The translations under genes and the position numbers were made by a program. From Leptoclinus maculatus (Eukaryota; Chordata; Actinopteri; Perciformes; Stichaeidae), in assembly GCA_032191485.1 (NCBI GenBank), contig JAVDOI010000005.1:10359931-10423930 (forward strand): a stretch of DNA of 64,000 nt. Reading direction: 5' to 3'. Below are positions 47,205-58,939 of this stretch, piece after piece. The notes beneath the pieces are model-generated. The model saw nothing but the letters and a program-made list of their open reading frames with translations, was not told where the DNA came from and searched no databases. The stretch's first letter is position 1. Every line of letters starts with the position of its first letter.

Positions 47205-49285
47205 CTAGTTGTCATTGCACTTTGGACCATCGCTGGCCGTGGTTAGTGTAATGGCAAAAGATCAAAAGTCGGACAATGAAATTAGTTATTAAAAATAATA
47301 ATATAAAATACATGTTATTCTCCAGCATGCCCATACTAGCGCATACATTTATAACTACATTAAACTCCTTATCACTGAGGTTAGTGCTCCTGAACTTACA
47401 GCAGAAAAGTGTTTTATGTCACTCTAGAGAGAGATGTGCAGTAGTTCAACACGCTGTATTCTACTACGACAAAGGGATTAACCTGTGGTATCAAATATCA
47501 TGTGAAGAATACAACTCACAATCAAAGGCCTCACAGACAGACCTCCAGCAAAGTCCCTCCAAACACAGAAAAAACACAAGAGTCATTGTCATGGAGACGG
47601 TGTGAGGCTGGGGAATTAGGTCAAACTTTTGAAATCATGAATCCATGTGGGCTTCGTTTCCTCTACTCAGTCTTTCAACAGGTAATATGATGCTCAAGCT
47701 TTCCACCGTTTGGTCATAGTTTCCCGATACACTTACAAGCTCTGCTGTAATCCAGCTGTTAGATGGTGTTACTGATGTATGATGACTACATAGTCTGACT
47801 CACACACAGTCCAACCGCAGCTCATGTTTCCAACTGAAACCGTGCACATTGAAATTCACCTTTTGTAAAGACAGATGGACCATTATCCTTTGCCTAAAAA
47901 ACATGTGCATGTCAGGAATCTCTACAGAGTGGCACGTTTCTACCTGAAGTTCAACCAACAGAAGTTATGTCTTCCAGCTTTCGCTAGCATTGCCTCTGAA
48001 TTTCTTATTTAACTAAAGAAAATGTTTAAAAGTTCAAAAATTCTAATGTGTGAGTGATAATAACACAATTAACCTGATTGGCCATATTTGTTGGAGAAAA
48101 CCTACATCCAGTCCAGTGATACATTAGAACATTGTATGTAGGATGGATTGTGTAAACTGTGTAAATCCACATTATCACTAAGGTAATTTGTAATTATGTA
48201 ATTAATACGTTTTTTGTTCAGTATTATCTGGTTCTTTGTCAGTTGAATAAATTTGCACATTCGTTTGCGATGTTAACGGTTTAGTCCAACTTTTCACCCC
48301 ACAGTCAGACAGCTTAATTTGCCCCACCGTTGTCTCTAAAACAGATGCATGTGTGCACGCAGGTAAAAGCAGAGAGAGAGATCGTGTGTGACCAGAAGTA
48401 TAAAACCGTAAGGTTATAGCTGTGAACGTAGCAGTATACTGTGTGTAAAGTTAATCTGTCAGTGAATGAATGCCACAACTCATGTATAAAGTAAAGATAA
48501 AGATGTATAAAGAAAACTGGGTACAGCGTCGGGGCGCCCCCTTCATTTCTATGAAAGTTGCTCAGTGGCACATGAATCTAAAAAAGTACGACTTCCGGGT
48601 TATAAAACCAGGTTCTTCCAGCAATCTACCGCATCATGTGGCCCATAAATGCCAGCCCTCTGTCCGGCCTCGTTCTCGGGCTCATTCACATGAACAGAGG
48701 AAAGCAAATAACTCTGGGTTATGCTATTAGTGCATTTTACAACTTTTATGACCTAATGGTTTAAATATGGGTTATTCATGTGTTCTTACTGGGAAGTTGA
48801 TGTACCTCAAAACAAATCATCCACTAGGTGACAAAAATCTCTTTAACAATGGGGAAAAAGTAATTTTGGACCCCATGACATCACGTGATAGACCCGAAAA
48901 TTGTAATTTCACCGTTTGGCCACTCTGTAAAATTTGCTCAAAGCTTTAAATATTCTGTGAAACTTTGACTGAACTGCAGGCTGCTGAGCACGGTGCATTA
49001 AGAAGAGGTTCTAAAAATGTAAATAGTTAAATATTTTCAGCACATAGAGCCTGCATTTTTTTTCCAACATTGGTAACACTTGTGAGCACCTGGAAACATG
49101 TTGGATATATAGATTCCAGTGGTTTGCAATTTTTGGAAGAAATTCAACTTGCGCTTTTTTAATGATCCATGGCATGGTAACTGTGTTATACTGCACTGTT
49201 TGAGTTATCTATGCTTCTAGACATGACTGTCCTGTTTCCATAGAGGTGCAGGACTTCTATATTGCAGTGAAAAACGAGGCCACAG
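47205..49285. other. Non-coding DNA
   Basis: No gene is supported. The 109-codon plus frame 47276-47605 and the frames around 48314-48949 have no recognisable domains. Text around 48500-48600 ('CTTCATTTCTATGAAAGTTG') looks like a fish dispersed repeat. Confidence 0.5.
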
Positions 49286-49346
49286 AGAGAAAAACGTGAC
49301 GGGAGCAAAAAACGCCCCGAAACTGCTTGGGGTTCAGAGAGTTAAG
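49286..49346 (-). mobile_element. piggyBac-like right end fragment
   Basis: On the complement it starts at a TTAA, followed by CTCTCTGAACCCCAAGCAGT. This is the same layout (TTAA, CTCT, T/C, TGA..) as the right end of 26653-28016. No partner end was found upstream, so only this fragment is annotated. Confidence 0.35.
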
Positions 49347-50640
49347 GGACAAGCCACACCTCTTTGAGTTTTGCTCAGCTTTTTTTGATCTTTAATATTT
49401 AATCTTTAAAACGGTTTATCTGATAGAACTAATTAGTCAAAATACTTATCAACGGGCAACAGTTAAACGGTTAATTATGAACATGGCTACTTAGAATCCA
49501 AGACTGAACTGAAGCCAATCAGCAAGAACTCCCTTACTGTTGTGTGTTTGAACAGTGATGCAGAACAACTAAAGTGTAGGTGACTAAGAATCTTTTAACA
49601 GAATCAAATTATTTGGAAAATGGTACATGAAAGAAATGGTGTTAGTTCGGGCAGAGCGCTGACTTGCATTAGCGGATTAGCATCAGCTGCTTCATTCATG
49701 CTTCGATATCACTGGCTCGTTCTTCAGCTGATTACTATGACATTTGCTGCTGGAGCTCCCTTCACCACTCCAGCCTGCTACGTAATGTGTTACATCTTAT
49801 ATATTACTTTTAAAATAACAAACCATGACAATATACAAATGAAGGTTCCTTCAGGTCCAAATACATTTATACCACGCTGTCCGCATAAAAAAAAAAAATC
49901 CTTTCGTGCTCCTTTGACCAACGTGTGTCTTTCAACAACATTTTTAAAAATCTGTTTTTGAGACAACTTGCTATCTAACAGGACAGAAAACATGAATTCT
50001 TGGTAGAGATGATAATATATCAACCTCAAATTAAACAGGTTGATGCTTACAACTTACACATCAGCTTCAGTCATGTTGTTTCTGTCAAATAATAACGTAA
50101 CTCTTGACATAAAAGTTAACATTACTTCTTGCTCAAACCTTGATGTCACACCAGGAGATATCGCCTCAGATTTGTGGTGTCCAGAGAATCCCTGAGACTT
50201 TCCTCCACTCTGTTTAAACCCCATGTCAGCGCCTTCCTGCCTAACCTAATCTCTGTCTCCGTGTCAGATGGTTTTCTCATTTGCTGCGCCCCACCTGCCA
50301 GAGAGCACAGAAATCAAAGAAGAGGACTGCACCCAACAATGCCGGAGCCGGTTAAAAAAAACAAGGAAGGAGGACCGAGGCCCAGGGGAGGCCTTCATCC
50401 TTGGGTTACCGAGCTGACCATTACTCTCAAGTTTGGACACAGAGAGGCTGATTGAAGCCAGACAGTCAAAGCCAGAGGGACGGGAGGAGGACGAGACGGA
50501 GACTGGAGGACTGACAGGAAGAGGAACAAAAAAATAAAAAATGACTCAGGTTAACTAAAGGTAAGCTTTCAAACGGTAAGAACAGTAGCAATAAATAAAA
50601 GGTGTATCATTCTGTCACGTATAGACAAACTAAACTGTGC
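49347..50640. other. Non-coding DNA
   Basis: A run of A at 49889-49900. Frames 49620-49961 and 50174-50455 show no family resemblance. Around 50300-50580 the DNA is purine-rich. Confidence 0.5.
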
Positions 50641-50648
50641 TGTAAAAC

Positions 50649-51570
50649 CAGTGGCGGGCCGTGCACCCAGGCCTTCACTGCTGTCATGCAGCTGAAATAC
50701 CACTTTATAACCACATGATGGCGCCACAGCTATTATTCGTTTCTAAGGCTGTAACTATGTACGTACTCGTATTAAACCGTTCGGTACGAGGCTTACAATA
50801 CTTTTGAATAATGCTAGAGCATTTGGAAAATGCAGAAGCTTAAATTCAGGAAAATATAATGCTTTCTGTGCTCATGTAGGACAGTGGTTCTCAGCTGGTC
50901 TGGCTGTGAGACCCACCATCATCCCTTAATGACAAGCCGTACTTAAACGTACTTTACGTTAAACGTACTGCTCTGCAATCTCTTTCCTCGTCTCAGCCTC
51001 CTGTGTCACAGTGTGTGGTACTCGAGTCAGGAAGCTTGTCAGAATGCCCATATTTGATTGGCTGAGCTGCATCACGTGTGATTTACAACGCGACTAAGCC
51101 TCTGCTGTTAAATTTCGTTTCACGATAGTCACGTGCTCGCCCACTGACCAATCGCTGCACTAATAGTGACGTAGCTGTGGGCCGGCTAGTATGGGGATAG
51201 TGGGCTCTGACACGTCAAAGAATACACCCAACATGTCAAACTAAAGATCTGATTGGTTGAACACTATGACAATCAACAATATTGTCCCCATTCACTTAAA
51301 CTGCACATGGAAGCAACTTGTGAGTCTGCAGGCCTGGGGCCTCTCTTCTTACCGAGAGACACAGAGGTGAAATCTGATTGGATAAAAGCTCTACTTAAAA
51401 CAAGCTGCACTGGAAGCAGAGCAACAGAGGAAGACAGTAGCTGTGCAATGAGAAAATAAGATAATGGGAAAAATATTATATATAAATTATAATTATTATT
51501 ATTTTTTTTTTTTTGTGATTCTGTTTAGGCGAGCAGAGAAGGCTTGGCAGGCCCTGATGGCCCGCCACTG
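50649..51570. mobile_element. Non-autonomous hAT transposon, family A/B, shorter copy
   Basis: Ends CAGTGGCGGGCCGTGCACCC and, complement, CAGTGGCGGGCCATCAGGGC, flanked by the identical TGTAAAAC (50641-50648 and 51571-51578). Arms match the 40419-41877 element in reverse. Like that copy it contains a second-family terminus (about 50742-50865, 'GTATTAAACCGTTCGGTACG'). It also holds a third hAT-type end, 'CAGTGGTTCTCAGCTGG' (50882), followed by about 120 bases shared with 7440-7570. No transposase. Confidence 0.88.
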
Positions 51571-51578
51571 TGTAAAAC

Positions 51579-52257
51579 ATTAGACGTTTCTCAAAATGTT
51601 TCATAGAATTTCTCAAAATATATAAAAGTGAACCAAAGGCTAATGTGTCGGTATCAGACGCCGAGACGAGTTGGGAATGAGAATGGGTCGATGACTTCAT
51701 GTTTCCTGAGGTGTGGGAAAGGATGTTTCCATTCTGAGCTGGTGTTCTTCAACCTGCTTCCCTGAAGACCAGACGGTTTTACCACCCGTGTCTCACCTGC
51801 CATCGCTGTTCCTCTTAACATGTGCGACTGTAACTAATTTAACAGAGCATGTAAAGCAGTAACTCGAGCCTCAGATAACCAAGTGTTTCTCCGTGGAGAG
51901 GCAAAATGGAGTCGCAGGGCTCTCAGACCGCAACCAAAAACCGGTCAATTTTTGGTGAGCGCGTGGGTTAAAATGTCTTGTGTTCGCGTTCATGCGACTG
52001 CATGATGATCATCATCATCGTTGGTGACATCAGCCACTGTCTATTCCGTCCCCGCCTACAAAGTATCAAAAGTCAACTTTGATGAGGGAGTGTTGAGTAG
52101 ACGCTAGTGCGTTGGCAGGGTTCGAGCTCCCGCTGGAGCGCTTTTGTGCAAGCGGAGCAGAAATGCTCCCTTGCGAGGATGCTCTTTCCGCTCGCTCTGT
52201 GCGCTCGTATGATGCGCGTGCGCTTGTTTTTTATTTGCACATGTTAAAGGTTGAGAC
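51579..52257. other. Non-coding DNA
   Basis: No recognised repeat apart from short (ATC)n at 52005-52020. No frame of interest. Confidence 0.55.
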
Positions 52258-52488
52258 CATGAACTGTATACAAGAAGTGGACGTAGTCATCGTGACGTCA
52301 CTTATTGGTTTGTGGACTGCCGTTTTGAAGCCTTGAGTTTGGCGATTTTGCCGTCGCCATCTTGGATTGCGGCTGTCGCCATGCTGGGTTTTTTTCCGAA
52401 AGGAAGTTAACATATTTGGAATGCCGAGGAGTACATGTCTCTGGTAGCGGCAGCGACCTGTCAATCAGTAACCCGCCCTAAAGCATAC
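52258..52488 (+). repeat. Dispersed repeat family E, left half
   Basis: Same order of blocks as 17645-17890 ('AAGTGGACGTAGTCATCGTG', 'TTGGTTTGTGGACTG', 'GCCATCTTGGATTGC', 'GACCTGTCAATCA'). It stops at the hAT target AAGCATAC (52481-52488). Confidence 0.85.
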
Positions 52489-53403
52489 TAATGTTGCACG
52501 GTGTATCGATACTAAAAAGGTACCGCGGTACCCGTACGTTAAAAACGATACGATTTTGCATATTTTTTGTATCGATACTTCATTAAAATAGCGCGCGATC
52601 AGAGCGCACTCACTGTTCCGCTCCCTGTCATGCTGCCTACACGCATTGACTGCAAGGGGGCGGGGCTACCCAGCGCTCACACACGCAACAGGCAGCGCTC
52701 ACTCACAGCGAGCGATCGCAGGGGAGACATGGCATCAAGTGCAGGAGCTTTTGCCGACCGTCCTCGGCTTGTTGGAAAAAAACATGACAGAAGTGAAATC
52801 TGGAAGTACTTTGGCTACATTGCAGACAGTGAAGGAAAGCCCACTGACATACAGAGACCCGTCTGCAAAACTTGTTTCAAAGCCACACAGACCAAGGGAG
52901 GCAACACGTCAAACATGGCAAAGCACCTTTCAGACAGACACCCGGAACTTTTCAAAGAGTTCAAAGAACGACAGTTAAGCAAATGTGATTATAAACATGA
53001 ACCAAGCTCACCCATATACAGCCTAACACGAGTAGCCTTAGCCTAGTTTGACGACAAGCCTATATGATCATGAGGTCACAATGCACACAAAAGTGTACTA
53101 AATTAAACACAATTGATGCAAAATGGCTACATGCTGGTGGAGCCTGAGGGTGGATCTTGAGCTAATTATTTTTATTTTTAGTTAAGTGTTCAAAAAGCTG
53201 GGCAGGAACAAGCTGGTAAAAAAGGGAACCATACAGATGTTTTATTTATTACTATTATAGATAAATATACCAGTATCGTATTGTATTTGTGGTATCATAT
53301 CGTATTTGTGGTATTGTATCGAATTCTGGTATCGTATCGGGTATCATGATATTTATAGCAGGTATCGTATCGAAGTCATAATTTTGGTATCGTGACAACC
53401 CTA
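52489..53403 (+). mobile_element. hAT transposon inside repeat E, perfect TSD
   Basis: Ends TAATGTTGCACGGTGTATCG and, complement, TAGGGTTGTCACGATACCAA. Flanked by AAGCATAC on both sides (52481-52488 and 53404-53411). 'GTATCG' motifs are reiterated near both ends (52503-52580 and 53270-53395). Carries one intact short ORF with a BED finger; the catalytic part of the transposase is deleted. The uninterrupted relative at 17645 shows the site before insertion. Confidence 0.9.
52729..53046 (+). CDS. BED zinc-finger protein, truncated hAT transposase
   Basis: 105 residues from ATG 52729 (MASSAGAFADRPRLVG..) to TAG 53044-53046. The BED domain spans about residues 20-75: W25 and F28 aromatic pair, C46 and C49, then H66 and H71. 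The segment SDRHPELFKEF follows as usual. Residues after about 83 (KCDYKHEPSSPIYSLT) look unlike a transposase and mark a deletion junction. The frame is open further upstream, but this ATG is chosen because homologous BED proteins start shortly before the finger. It could bind transposon ends without cutting; expression is unknown. Confidence 0.6.
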   Translation: MASSAGAFADRPRLVGKKHDRSEIWKYFGYIADSEGKPTDIQRPVCKTCFKATQTKGGNTSNMAKHLSDRHPELFKEFKERQLSKCDYKHEPSSPIYSLTRVALA

Positions 53404-53705
53404 AAGCATACTCTGCGTTATGGTCTATTTGACTCTAAATGGACCATAATTTACTAAATGAACATCATGCTGCATTGAAGAAGACTTGAAACTAGAGATT
53501 GAGACCATAAACTCATGTTTACAATGTTTACTGAGGGAATAAATCAAGTGAGAAGTAGAGTCATTTTCTCATAGACTTCTATACAATCAGACTTCTTTTC
53601 TCCCCTTGGAGTCTCCCCTTGCTGCTCAGTAGAGAGAATGCAAGTTTTAAGACACTTCCATATTGGCTTCACTCGGCAGAACCGCAGGTTACCGCCTGGT
53701 GGAGA
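53404..53705 (+). repeat. Dispersed repeat family E, right half
   Basis: Continues repeat E after the hAT: 'TCTGCGTTATGGTCTATTTG', 'ATGAACATCATGCTGCATTG', 'TTTACTGAGGGAATAAATCA', 'CTCATAGACTTCTATACAAT', ending near 'AGGTTACCGCCTGG'. The part to about 53600 matches 17890-18075. Confidence 0.8.
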
Positions 53706-53732
53706 CTAATTTAACGGCGTACGCATATACGT

Positions 53733-54359
53733 AGTGGTGGACAGCACATGGTGAATGTGTACGAAGTGATGGGAAACTTTACGAAATATTCCATTTAACC
53801 GTGTTCCATAAATGAAGGGGCCTATAGATTATTTTAAAAAGCAAGATGAGGAGAGAGAGGAAGAGGCTGGTGGAGAGGGAGAGACATTAGAAGGTTCTGA
53901 CCGATTCGCCACTGTCGATGAAAGTGACTGAGCTACTGTCAATGATTCACACCAAAAACATTTACTAATACTAGTAGTACTAATACCACTATTTAAAAAA
54001 AAAGTAATGTAGAAGAAAGTACAATTAAAAAGTATTCGTACTTTACTAAAATAATGTAAGTAAGTAAAATGTACTTAAAAGTATAAAAGTAAAAGTACTC
54101 TTTAGTTGTTACATTACAATATATTATAATATCAGATTATTATTACTATTGATACAGTAACATATAAGATTATTTTATTGTTGTAGCTGGCTGTAATATA
54201 GCTAATGTTAGTTTATTTACCATAGAACAATGTGTTGTATTTCTCTTACTCATTATAAACAAATGTAGCTAAGTAAAAAGTACAATGTTTCCCTTGGAAT
54301 GTAGTGGAGTAGAAAGTAGCATCAAAACTTTACTTTAAGTACTTGAGCTTCCACCACTG
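53733..54359. mobile_element. Possible hAT element (CAGTGGTGGAA type)
   Basis: The right end on the complement reads CAGTGGTGGAAGCTCAAGTA, followed by many 'AAGTAC' motifs, as in a very common fish non-autonomous hAT. 'TAGTGGTGGACAGC' at 53732 could be its left end. No 8-bp duplication is visible, so the left boundary is doubtful. Confidence 0.4.
53812..53931 (+). pseudogene. Short ORF resembling a hAT N-terminus
   Basis: 39 residues starting MKGPIDYFKKQDEEREEEAG. The 'M-K-x-x-x-D-x-F-K-K' start followed by an acidic stretch is common at the N-terminus of hAT-derived proteins. It is too short to be sure and it stops before any zinc finger. Confidence 0.25.
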
Positions 54360-55579
54360 ATTACTAACATGCTGTAACATAAAAGGATGCAACCAAATCA
54401 TGTGCTGGTGTGGAGTTAGTCGCACCAGTGCTACCAGTAGAAAAATTGGTCCGGAGCCCAGAATGTGTTTAACATCTGGCGGGAGGACAAGGAGCTGAGG
54501 GAGACCTGGAGGAGCCGGGTCAAGTAGTAGCTGCAAATCATGTTAGTTTTAATCGGTGTTCACCGCCACATGGTCGGCCTTCACTCCAGCTCAGACACTG
54601 TGGGTAAGTTTTCAATCAGAGGAAAGTGCACTAAAGTGACTTTCCTGTTATTAGATACGTTCCCAGCACTTACCGTGTCACAGGGTAAAATCCCATAGCT
54701 GAGTGAAACATCAGTCACATGCCTATAATAGAGTATGTTGATGCTGTTTTCTCTGATACGATATCATATTGATTCTTTGGACAACAATACGATATTTGTT
54801 AATATCACAAAATCTGCTGCGATGCGTTTTCGGATTTGATTGAAGCCTGAGATCATTCGTCCATTTAATCACACTCATATCAACTCACAAAAAATCAACT
54901 AAGATATGATTTGAAGGAGGAAACGCTTGGAAGGAAATGGTGTGTGAATTTCAAAGGGCATCTTAAGATGATATGTATTGATGTTTTTTACTTTGCATCA
55001 ATAATTTTGGATGTGGCAGTCACTTAGTCCACACGTATACAGATATTATTTTTAAACTGATGTTTTTCTGTACATTTTAAACGAAAGTTCTGTCCACACC
55101 ACCTTTGTTTTACAAAATATCTCCGTGGACTCCAAGGCTCGCCGGGAGTAGGTGGCGATAAAGGATACGTCAACGATACTTCAAATACCACAGAAGAAGA
55201 TTCTGAGCATGCGCAGTGCCCATATTTTTCTTTTGCAGTGTTAACTAATAGTACAAAATACTAAAGCAAAGGTAATTATGTCTTTATTTAAACATATTTG
55301 ATATTTGGTGCTATGGCGAATACAAAATTGACTCATATGTGTAAACGGAAGATGAGGTGAAAGTCCAAGAAATGTTACATTTTATACAACATATTCAGGC
55401 CAAAACATAGAGGAGTGGCAACATTCAAATTCTTGCATATCATTGAAGAACCTAAAGGAACAGTTCAACATGTTAGTTGTTTTATACAGTTTGGAATATG
55501 TAGAATAACTTGTCTCATTACTTGAGTACTACAGGTGAAGAGGGTAAAAATTTGATATCACCATGAAACTTCCCCAGTT
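54360..55579. other. Non-coding DNA, repeat-like text around 55 kb
   Basis: No gene is supported. Text at 55080-55240 ('TCTGTCCACACCACC', 'GAGCATGCGCAGTGCC') looks like part of a fish repeat. Confidence 0.5.
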
Positions 55580-55850
55580 GACATTACATTACAGTCATTT
55601 AGCAGACGCTTTTATCCAAAGCGACTTACAATAAGTGTATTCAACATCGGTTTTCAAGAGAACTACTAGTCACCAGAAGTCATAAGTGCATCTCCTTTTT
55701 TCAAACAAGCATCTAAGAGCATAAACCAGAGCCAAAGTACAGTGTAGAAACAAACGAATGCAATAAGTGCCACAAACTAATACGAATACAATAAGTGCAA
55801 CAAACTAGTATGAAAACAATAAATGCTAAGTAAGTGCTAAGTGGAAGGCT
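55580..55850 (+). repeat. Teleost retroposon tail copy
   Basis: 'ACATTACATTACAGTCATTT' then 'AGCAGACGCTTTTATCCAAA' then 'GCGACTTACAATAAGTG', the complement of the 31130-31205 block. It continues with threefold 'AATAAGTGC' units (55763-55840). Confidence 0.7.
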
Positions 55851-56319
55851 CAGGGTAGGCCTTCTTTGATTACTTTGATTTAGATTTTTCTGAAATGTTA
55901 CGTTTAAACATTCAAATGAGGAATTATCTCATTAAACATGTGCTCATTGGCATATATTTCCAGAACATAAATGTGAACATTGGATAAAGACAGGTTCAAA
56001 AGTCTTGTTGACATATTAGAATCAAAAGGTTTTTACAGAGGGAAATCTCTTTGTGTCAGAAAATACTTTCAACAGCTATAAAAAAAAAAAAATGTTCTCC
56101 ATGTTTTCAGGAATAAACTGTACAAAGCCCTCTGTAAAAGCTTCAGAATATAGAGAGGAATGAAACTGTAAAGTTTGGTGTATGTAAGAGCTACTGAAGT
56201 GGAGATTTCTGGATCAGAGTCTGAGAAAAAACTAATTTAGAGAAAACGGCCTTTAAAGAGATGTTTTGCCCTTTTGCAACCTGTACCGCCCCCGAGGTCT
56301 GGTGTGGGGGCGGGGGGGT
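55851..56319. other. Non-coding DNA
   Basis: AT-rich, poly(A) at 56080-56092 and a G-rich run (56305-56320). No frame of interest. Confidence 0.55.
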
Positions 56320-57622
56320 GCGAATTCCGGTTCAGCTGAACGGCAGAATGCAATTTTCAGTAACAAATATAATATTTCCACAAAAATGCAGCATACCGTT
56401 TGAACGAAGAATCTCCCATGAATCGAAGCATGTGTAACACTTTACACACTGAAAACACAATAAAGCACGATCTACGACAACATTCCTAGCCTCGTGCTAA
56501 ATAGCGTCACTTTTCGCGTTCATTTTGCGTTCATTTTGGCCGAGACACGTAACAGAAACAGCCTCTCAAAAGTCGTTTTTCAACCATCCATGGTAAAAGC
56601 TAGGTATTTAGCAACAATAGCATTCGATCACGCTTCGAACGTATATCTCCGATTTCCTCTCCGGGACACGCTTCAAACATTACCGGGGTACAGCAGCCCC
56701 CAGCATCTATCACTTTGCCAAAAAAATTCTGGGTCGGTACTCACGTTTTTGAAGCAAAATCATCAAACCGTGTCCTAAAATTCCATTTTGACCGCTGATT
56801 CACCTCATTCTGTCCCATTTCCGTTCTAATAAAGTTGTGAAATAAAGAAAGGGGGGTCAAATAAGCTGGGGGACAACATTCCAGCGAGGCTGGACATTCC
56901 AGTCTCGCGACTTTTACGCGCCGGGTCCTCGGCTTAGATCGGCATTTTTCGGGAAACTAAAGACTTCCTGGTAAATCTGTTAACGCCATTCGATTGGCCA
57001 CACCAGACACGTGCGCACAGAGCAAAAAAAACGAAAATTGACCAACCAGGGGCTCTACAATAGCGCAATACACACCAGCTGTTGCGCAATTCTCCCGTCG
57101 GTCGCCGGCCTGGAGAGGCTTTGGAGACGGTTCCAGCTCTCCAAAATGATTTCTAACTGCTGTATGTGATAGATTGTGCATGTAGAAGGATAAAGGAAGT
57201 TAAATATATAGTTATTTAGGTTGTAAAAGTACAATGGAACAGCTGGAGAGGCTCTTTCTCAAATGACGACCTTTCGTGACCTCTCGTACGTTTATGTCTC
57301 TAATTATGGCATACTTCACTCAATTCACTCAAATTCTTTTTCTATTCACTACTGCTGTCGTTTGCTATGATGGTGGGTGGTTCTAGGCTTCACTGAGCTT
57401 CATTTAATATCGTATTATGAATAATAGTGCTTTTTCACCATACGAATTTGACATTTTCAAAGTGGAGCTGTGTTCCATCTTCATGAGCTATTAATATATT
57501 AATATATTAACCAGTAATATATACATAATATTTACTCTATTCATATGAGCAAACCATTCTTAGTGTTTATACCCCCTTGGAATTATTAAAAAAGACCTTG
57601 TAGTAGAGTGTGGGGCCCCTTC
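56320..57622 (-). mobile_element. piggyBac-like MITE, inverted copy
   Basis: Reverse complement of 26653-28016 over nearly its whole length, with high identity. Shared landmarks include 'CCAATCGAATGGCGTTAACA', 'AGCTGGTGTGTATTGCG' and 'GGGCCC' near its far end. The outermost ends are not conserved: left of 56320 and right of 57622 the match stops, so both TTAA junctions are lost. Frames 56494-56778 and 56957-57181 have counterparts only as non-coding sequence in the other copy. Confidence 0.8.
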
Positions 57623-58939
57623 GTTCAGAACCGGAATTTGCGGAATTTGCGGGTGCAGGTTACCAGGTTAAAGTACAGACATTTTGAAGACACTACAGGT
57701 GAATAGGGTAAATATTTTAACTCATAGATATCGACATGAAACTTCAACAGTCGATTACTTACAATCAAGACAATACAAAATACTTTTTGTGTTACAAGTT
57801 TTCTGCAATGTCATGTTTAAATATGCAAATGATTTCTAATGATTCTAAATTATATCTAATGGTAACTTTTGATGAATTTAGGAGAAATCTACAGACACAA
57901 ATAGAGAAAGTAGTAAAATAAACATAAATGTGCATTTTGGATGTTTTCTTGCCACTACTCCAAAAGAAGACATGTTATGGAAGCAAAATAGCTCAAACTC
58001 TCAAAATTGAACAGTGCATGGAAAAATTATGTTTTTGCCATCAGAGTCCGGCCTTAAATAAATAATGTTTAACTGCTCTACAAAACCGAACACTGGACTT
58101 TAAATAAATACACAGTCAACGTAAATAATAAAATTCCTCCTGTACATCTTGTAACACTTGTATGTGGTACTTACAGCTATAAATGTGTTAAGATTGAATA
58201 TGAAAAAAAAACCTTGAATGTCATTGCACATAAAGGACTATTTTTACTTCTGCTGGGTTTGATTCAAAAGCCTTTAATCAGACTGTCTCACAGCAGGAGA
58301 AGGAACACTGTCTACAAAGTTGCATTATGAGTACATAGGAGATCCCTCGGGAAAGCAGTTTGAGTTTCCATTCTCTGGAGAAAGAACTAAGTGCTGCTCG
58401 TCATTAGAGGAAAACCATTTCATGGATCATCCACCTCTCAGTGCATCTATGAAACGACAAAGTCACAACATCTTTTTGTCTTTGTTCCCTGTTTCCTCCG
58501 TCCGCTATCCCTTGGCGTCAGTCTTTTTATATAATATGCTTCATGAGACTTCAAGATGATATCCATATTTGCACAAACTGTATCCGCCCGCACTCAAAAT
58601 GTCTGATCCTTGAAAGTCATCTAATCCTTCAGATTTGCGAATTTCAAAGCTTTGCCGTTCAACTAAGCTTTCATTTAGCATTTTGATACACTGGTGAAGG
58701 GACGGATTAGAATAACCCGATTACCGACTTGTCCTGCATCTGTGAGAGACGTTTTTTTTTTTTCATAATGGACACAAGACAAAGATTCTAATTAGTGTGT
58801 CTTCATTCCCAAGAGGTTATTATGCTGTTATTAACAGCAGAGCCAAGGTTAAAGCTCCTCTGTGATTATACTCTCACCAAAACCTGGCTAAAGCACATTA
58901 TAGGTTGAGGCAAGCAACCCTTTATTTAAAAAAAAAAAG
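57623..58939. other. Single-copy-looking DNA with CNE-like stretch
   Basis: No gene is supported. From about 58.32 to 58.88 kb there are no simple repeats apart from one poly(T) (58751-58762) and no recognised transposon. The text 'AGGTTATTATGCTGTTATTA' and neighbours could be conserved regulatory DNA; comparison is needed to tell. Frame 58320-58559 (79 codons) shows no family. Confidence 0.45.

Noticed and set aside
48761..49346. Complete piggyBac-like element between TTAA 48761 and TTAA 49343
   Set aside because: The left end does not resemble the right end, so only the right-end fragment is annotated.
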